DNA from: UBA8337 sp965221415
GTDB lineage: Bacteria; Pseudomonadota; Alphaproteobacteria; RS24
Direction: 5' to 3'
NCBI GenBank assembly: GCA_965221415.1
Contig: OZ244887.1
Coordinates: 1,778,358 to 1,842,357 of the forward strand
Length of the DNA stretch: 64,000 nt
The notes under the pieces are model-generated. The model was given only the letters and a program-made list of their open reading frames with translations, did not search any database and had not been told where the DNA came from. The position numbers were made by a program, and so were the translations under genes. Positions 60,710 to 64,000 of this stretch are shown one piece after another (within the stretch, counting starts at the first letter, position 1; the number at the start of each line of letters is the position of its first letter).

Positions 60710-61651
60710 TTAGTGGCGCATGAGGCGGGCGACCAACCCATCGAGTTGCTCGAGCGATTTATACTCAACGCGCAACGCGCCGCCTTTGTCTGCGCCCTTA
60801 TCATCAATCGACACGGACAGGCCGATTTGCGTGGCGATGGTTTTTTCAAGCGCACGCGTGTCGGCATCTTTTTCCACATTTTTTGCCGCATTTTTTGATT
60901 GGGCAAAGCTTGTGCGTGCCGTGTCAGAAGTCGCCGCCTTGGTGTCATCCGCCAATTTTTCGACCGTGCGCACGCTCAAGCCCTCGGCGATAATTTGCTT
61001 GACCAAAGCCGACACTCTATCCGCCTTGACGCTTAAAAGGGCGCGCGCATGGCCCATTGAAATCTTACCCTCAACCAGAGCGCGCCGCACAGCATCGGGC
61101 GCGCTGGTCAACCGCAAAAGATTGGCAATATGGCTGCGACTTTTGCCAATGGTCTCGGCAAGCTCGGCTTGCGTATAGGCAAACTCCTCTATAAGCCTTT
61201 GATATCCTTCAGCTTCTTCGATTGGATTCAAATCTGCGCGTTGCACATTTTCGATAATGCCAATCTCTAAGGCCGTCACATCATTGATGTTTTGCACAAT
61301 GACCGGAAGCTGATGCAGCTTGGCTTTTTGTGCGGCACGCCACCGTCGCTCGCCCGCGATAATCTCGTAACGCGCACCCCCCTCTATCGGGCGCACCAAA
61401 AGCGGCTGCAAAACACCTGACTTGGCAATGGACACTGCCAAGGTTGCAAGCGCGTCATCATCGAAATTTTGGCGCGGCTGAAACCGTCCCGCTTGCAATT
61501 GGTCAACACCCAAATAAATCATCTTATCAGATATTTGCGCCCCCTCATGCGCCCCCTCATCTATTGGTGCGACTTGCTCGGCCGTGTCGCCGATAAGCGC
61601 CGATAGCCCACGCCCTAAGCCCCGTTTTTTAGGCTGCTTTTTATCTGTCAT
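60710..61651 (-). CDS. parB: Chromosome-partitioning protein ParB
   Basis: A 313-residue protein: N-terminal KKRGLGRGLSALIG, the CTP-binding GERRWRAAQKAKL and NVQRADLNPIEEAEGYQRLIEE, the HTH TQAELAETIGKSRSHIANLLRL and a C-terminal dimerisation region. It loads at parS sites, one of which lies at 63133-63148, spreads as a CTP-dependent clamp and directs origin segregation with ParA. Its ATG is inside the parA 3' end (11-base overlap). Confidence 0.96.
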   Translation of the reverse strand: MTDKKQPKKRGLGRGLSALIGDTAEQVAPIDEGAHEGAQISDKMIYLGVDQLQAGRFQPRQNFDDDALATLAVSIAKSGVLQPLLVRPIEGGARYEIIAGERRWRAAQKAKLHQLPVIVQNINDVTALEIGIIENVQRADLNPIEEAEGYQRLIEEFAYTQAELAETIGKSRSHIANLLRLTSAPDAVRRALVEGKISMGHARALLSVKADRVSALVKQIIAEGLSVRTVEKLADDTKAATSDTARTSFAQSKNAAKNVEKDADTRALEKTIATQIGLSVSIDDKGADKGGALRVEYKSLEQLDGLVARLMRH

Positions 61652-62513
61652 AATGCTCCTCTCCCTTCGGTTTGGTGTGGCCGCGTTGGCGTTCGCGTTG
61701 AATAAGCTCTGAGGCCAATTTCATATAAGCCTGCGACCCGCTGCATTTATAATCATATAGTAACGCCGGCTTGCCAAAACTCGGGGCTTCCGACACGCGC
61801 ACATTGCGCGGGATGCGCGTTTCGTAAACCAAACCGTCAAAATGGCCGCGCACATCATCCTCCACTTGGGTCGATAAATTATTGCGCGCATCATACATGG
61901 TCAGCACGATGCCCTGAATATCAAGCGTCGCGTTCAGGCTATCTTTGACCTGCTCGATGGTTTGCAGCAACTGGCTTAATCCTTCAAGCGCGAAAAACTC
62001 GCATTGCAGCGGCACCAAAACAGATTGCGCCGCGACCATCGCGTTCAGCGTCAGCATGTTCAAAGAAGGTGGGCAATCGATAAAAATATACCCATAATCG
62101 CGCCCCTCATTGGCCGCAAAAGCATCCAGCTCGTCTTTCAGCCGATGCAGGCGGCGCGGGTTTTCAGCCAACTCCACTTCGACCCCCAGCAAATCCATAC
62201 TCGCAGGAATAAGCGCCAGCCCCGGCACAACCGTCATATGCACCGCATCGGCAAGCTTGGCCTCGCCGAGCAGCAACTCAAAACTCGTGGTTTTGCGCAC
62301 CGCCTGCCCAATCCCAAGCCCTGTCGAGGCATTGCCCTGCGGGTCGAGGTCAATCAACAGCACTTTTTCGCCAATCGCCGCCAATGCGGTCGCCAGATTA
62401 ATCGCCGTTGTGGTTTTACCGACACCGCCCTTTTGGTTGGCGAGACAAATGAACCGTGGCATCTTTTTAGCCGCCGTCTTTGAGGCTTGTGCCTTCATAG
62501 ATTGTGTATCCAT
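61641..62513 (-). CDS. parA: Chromosome-partitioning ATPase ParA
   Basis: A 290-residue ATPase with deviant Walker A ANQKGGVGKTTTAINLA, LLIDLDPQGNASTGLG, YIFIDCPPSLNMLTLNA and the C-terminal VYETRIPRNVRVSEAPSFGKP. It forms DNA-bound dimers that pull ParB-parS complexes. A short N-terminal extension rich in Lys and Ala precedes the fold; a second ATG at codon 18 is possible. It overlaps parB by 11 bases and lies 37 bases after rsmG. Confidence 0.96.
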   Translation of the reverse strand: MDTQSMKAQASKTAAKKMPRFICLANQKGGVGKTTTAINLATALAAIGEKVLLIDLDPQGNASTGLGIGQAVRKTTSFELLLGEAKLADAVHMTVVPGLALIPASMDLLGVEVELAENPRRLHRLKDELDAFAANEGRDYGYIFIDCPPSLNMLTLNAMVAAQSVLVPLQCEFFALEGLSQLLQTIEQVKDSLNATLDIQGIVLTMYDARNNLSTQVEDDVRGHFDGLVYETRIPRNVRVSEAPSFGKPALLYDYKCSGSQAYMKLASELIQRERQRGHTKPKGEEHYDR

Positions 62514-62550
62514 AGCAAAACTCTCCGAAAAGCGGCTACTCCAGCGTTTT

Positions 62551-63180
62551 TTAGCGCGCTCTTAAATCGCGTAATTCAAGCAATCGCGCGGCCATATCTG
62601 TACAACTTTCATGCGCGATATAGTCCAGTGTCCAATATTGCTGGCACTGCGTCAATTCTTCTTGCCACTCGCGCCCCTTATGCAGCAGCGCAATTGTGGA
62701 TGAATTGAAAAAAGGCGCCATCAGACGCGCCAAATCGGACAATCTGGCGACCGCACGCGCGGTTATCACGTCAATTTGCGCCAATTCAGGCGGTAAATTG
62801 TCAGAAAGTGCCTCAATACGCATATGATGCACTTGCGCGGGCGCGCCCGTCTCGCGGATAACCGCACGCAGGAAATTGACCTTTTTGCGGTCGCTTTCGA
62901 CCATATGCACGTGCGCGTTTTCGCCCAACAATATGCCTAACACCAGACCGGGGAAACCTGCGCCGCTGCCCAAATCAAGCCAGACTTTTGCAGAATCTGG
63001 CACGAAGCGCAGAACTTGCGCCGAATCGGCTGCATGGCGCGACCAAAACTGCGTCAACGTCGATGCTCCGACCAAATTGACGGATTGCTGCCATTTCTCC
63101 AAAATCTCCCGATAAATAGTAAGCCGCGCCAATGTTTCACGTGAAACATCGAATTGGGCGGCGAAATCTTGCGGGGTCAT
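62551..63180 (-). CDS. rsmG: 16S rRNA (guanine-527-N7) methyltransferase RsmG
   Basis: A 209-residue SAM methyltransferase: FDVSRETLARLTIYREILEKW, NLVGASTLTQFWSRHAADSAQ, WLDLGSGAGFPGLVLGI and VITARAVARLSDLARL. It methylates G527 of 16S rRNA. The ATG at 63180 gives a length equal to E. coli RsmG (207) and leaves 16 bases after mnmG; an ATG at 63231 would overlap mnmG and lacks a ribosome-binding site. The codons for DVSRET contain a parS site. Confidence 0.94.
   Translation of the reverse strand: MTPQDFAAQFDVSRETLARLTIYREILEKWQQSVNLVGASTLTQFWSRHAADSAQVLRFVPDSAKVWLDLGSGAGFPGLVLGILLGENAHVHMVESDRKKVNFLRAVIRETGAPAQVHHMRIEALSDNLPPELAQIDVITARAVARLSDLARLMAPFFNSSTIALLHKGREWQEELTQCQQYWTLDYIAHESCTDMAARLLELRDLRAR
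63133..63148. promoter_or_regulatory. parS centromere site within rsmG
   Basis: TGTTTCACGTGAAACA is a perfect 16-bp palindrome and matches the ParB-binding parS consensus exactly. It sits in the rsmG coding sequence, 1.5 kb from parB, and encodes the V-S-R-E-T part of RsmG. It marks the origin-proximal region of the chromosome. No second copy was seen in the window. Confidence 0.95.
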
Positions 63181-63196
63181 GTGATGGTCGCCCCGA

Positions 63197-64000
63197 TTAA
63201 TGCGAAGAGCTGCGCTGATTTTTGCGCGCATGGTGCAATAAAAGCGTCAGCGCTGCGGGGGTCATGCCATCGAGCCGTGCCGCTTGCCCCAAAGTGACGG
63301 GTTTCGCGGCGGCCAATTTCTGGCGTACTTCGGTGGCCATGCCTTCCAATGTCAAATAATCCATATTGGTCGGCAGGCTCAACGCTTCATCGCGGCGGAA
63401 CGCATCAATATCGGCTTGCTGGCGGTCAAGATAACCTGCATAGCGCGCATCGGTCTCAATTTGGGCGCGAATGGCGGGCGTCCATTCGCCCATTTCAGGC
63501 CAGATGCGCGCCAAGTCTTGCCATTCAATCGACGGATAGGCCAAGAGCTCAGACATCGAACGGCGTACCCCATCGGCGCGAATATGAAGCCCGTGCTGTG
63601 CTGCCTCATTCGGGGTCATCGCCCAGCTTTCAGCTTTTGTCCGCGCTGCCGACAAGGCCGCCCTTTTTGCCCGAAACGCCGCCGCGCGGGGTGCGCCGAC
63701 CACGCCAATATCAATACCCTTTTCACTCAAGCGCTGGTCGGCATTATCGGCGCGCAAGGAAAGCCGATACTCAGCCCGCGCCGTGAACATGCGATATGGC
63801 TCCGACACGCCCTTGGTCACCAAATCATCGACCATAACGCCAAGATAGGCCTCGGCGCGGTCAAACATCACCGCGTCTTGGCCAGCCGCGGCGCGCGCGG
63901 CATTCAGCCCCGCAATCAGGCCTTGGCCTGCGGCTTCTTCATAGCCCGTTGTGCCGTTGATCTGACCCGCCAAATATAGCCCCGCCAAAGCCTTCAGCTC
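63197..64000 (-). CDS. mnmG: tRNA uridine-5-carboxymethylaminomethyl modification enzyme MnmG, 5' part beyond the window
   Basis: The frame is open to the right edge, giving the C-terminal 267 residues of a protein of about 620. It starts within LAGLYLAGQINGTTGYEEAAGQGLIAGLNAARAA, the end of the FAD-binding part, followed by EPYRMFTARAEYRLSLRADNADQRLSEKG and the helical tRNA-binding C-terminal domain with AARLDGMTPAALTLLLHH. With MnmE it modifies wobble uridine in several tRNAs. The mnmG-rsmG-parA-parB order is the standard origin-proximal block. Confidence 0.95.
   Translation of the reverse strand, partial: ELKALAGLYLAGQINGTTGYEEAAGQGLIAGLNAARAAAGQDAVMFDRAEAYLGVMVDDLVTKGVSEPYRMFTARAEYRLSLRADNADQRLSEKGIDIGVVGAPRAAAFRAKRAALSAARTKAESWAMTPNEAAQHGLHIRADGVRRSMSELLAYPSIEWQDLARIWPEMGEWTPAIRAQIETDARYAGYLDRQQADIDAFRRDEALSLPTNMDYLTLEGMATEVRQKLAAAKPVTLGQAARLDGMTPAALTLLLHHARKNQRSSSH

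Overview
The window looks like a stretch of an alphaproteobacterial chromosome, free-living and probably marine or aquatic. The evidence is gene order rather than a marker gene. The right end has the typical alphaproteobacterial order DUF3576, leuS, lptE, holA | parB, parA, rsmG, mnmG. The middle has ftsK-lolA-xthA, rsmB-rpe-heparinase-purH, hemC-hemD-mitofilin-hemY opposite tsaD, and a DUF1674 (SDHAF4) gene. A perfect parS site in rsmG places the right end close to the replication origin. No phage, IS element, CRISPR array or rRNA was seen. Two tRNA genes are present (Thr-CGT and Gly-GCC). Each is followed by an AT-richer gene of foreign look.

Layout. 1-14 kb (mostly minus): folD (cut by the window edge), YggT, an HD-domain oxygenase-like protein, a VOC protein (plus), then a lipid-type set: acyltransferase, phosphotransferase, an uncharacterised CrtC/AttH-like protein, SDR and enoyl-CoA hydratase. 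Upstream of these lies a split envelope cluster of DUF1329, DUF1302, YCF48 and DUF1329 genes without the RND pump that usually accompanies them. 14-21.5 kb: tRNA-Thr, a small lipoprotein, hemY/mitofilin/hemD/hemC, divergent tsaD (probably leaderless), a TetR regulator, and between tsaD and tetR an unannotated minus-strand transcript encoding a 40-aa peptide followed by hairpins with CCUCC-rich loops. 21.5-27 kb: gpsA, YciI, EVE, Rieske, MFS, acs. 27-33 kb: nuclease, SDHAF4, rsmB, rpe, heparinase-like, purH. 33-38 kb: a five-gene operon of ExbB-like, two ExbD-like, a membrane-anchored VWA protein and a large TPR-like periplasmic protein. 38-46 kb: two acyl-CoA-dehydrogenase-fold enzymes, xthA, an unknown, lolA, ftsK and a DapC-like aminotransferase. 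46-51 kb: amt with a textbook sigma-54 promoter, a UbiH-like protein with degraded FAD motifs, a Trm112-like protein (59 aa), a LON-domain protein and a YbbN-type thioredoxin. 51-54 kb: tRNA-Gly with an adjacent PD-(D/E)XK-type protein, a thioesterase and an OmpR-type regulator. 54-64 kb: L,D-transpeptidase-like, YggS, ThiE-like, DUF3576, leuS, lptE, holA, parB, parA, rsmG, mnmG (cut by the window edge).

The most unusual items are: the CCUCC-loop RNA with its peptide (20040-20400); the ExbB/ExbD(D)/ExbD(N)/VWA/TPR envelope operon (33197-38206); the nuclease-like gene beside tRNA-Gly (51289-52650); and the UbiH-like protein with altered cofactor motifs (47751-49088). All functional statements come from reading motifs and gene order by eye. 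No database search was run.
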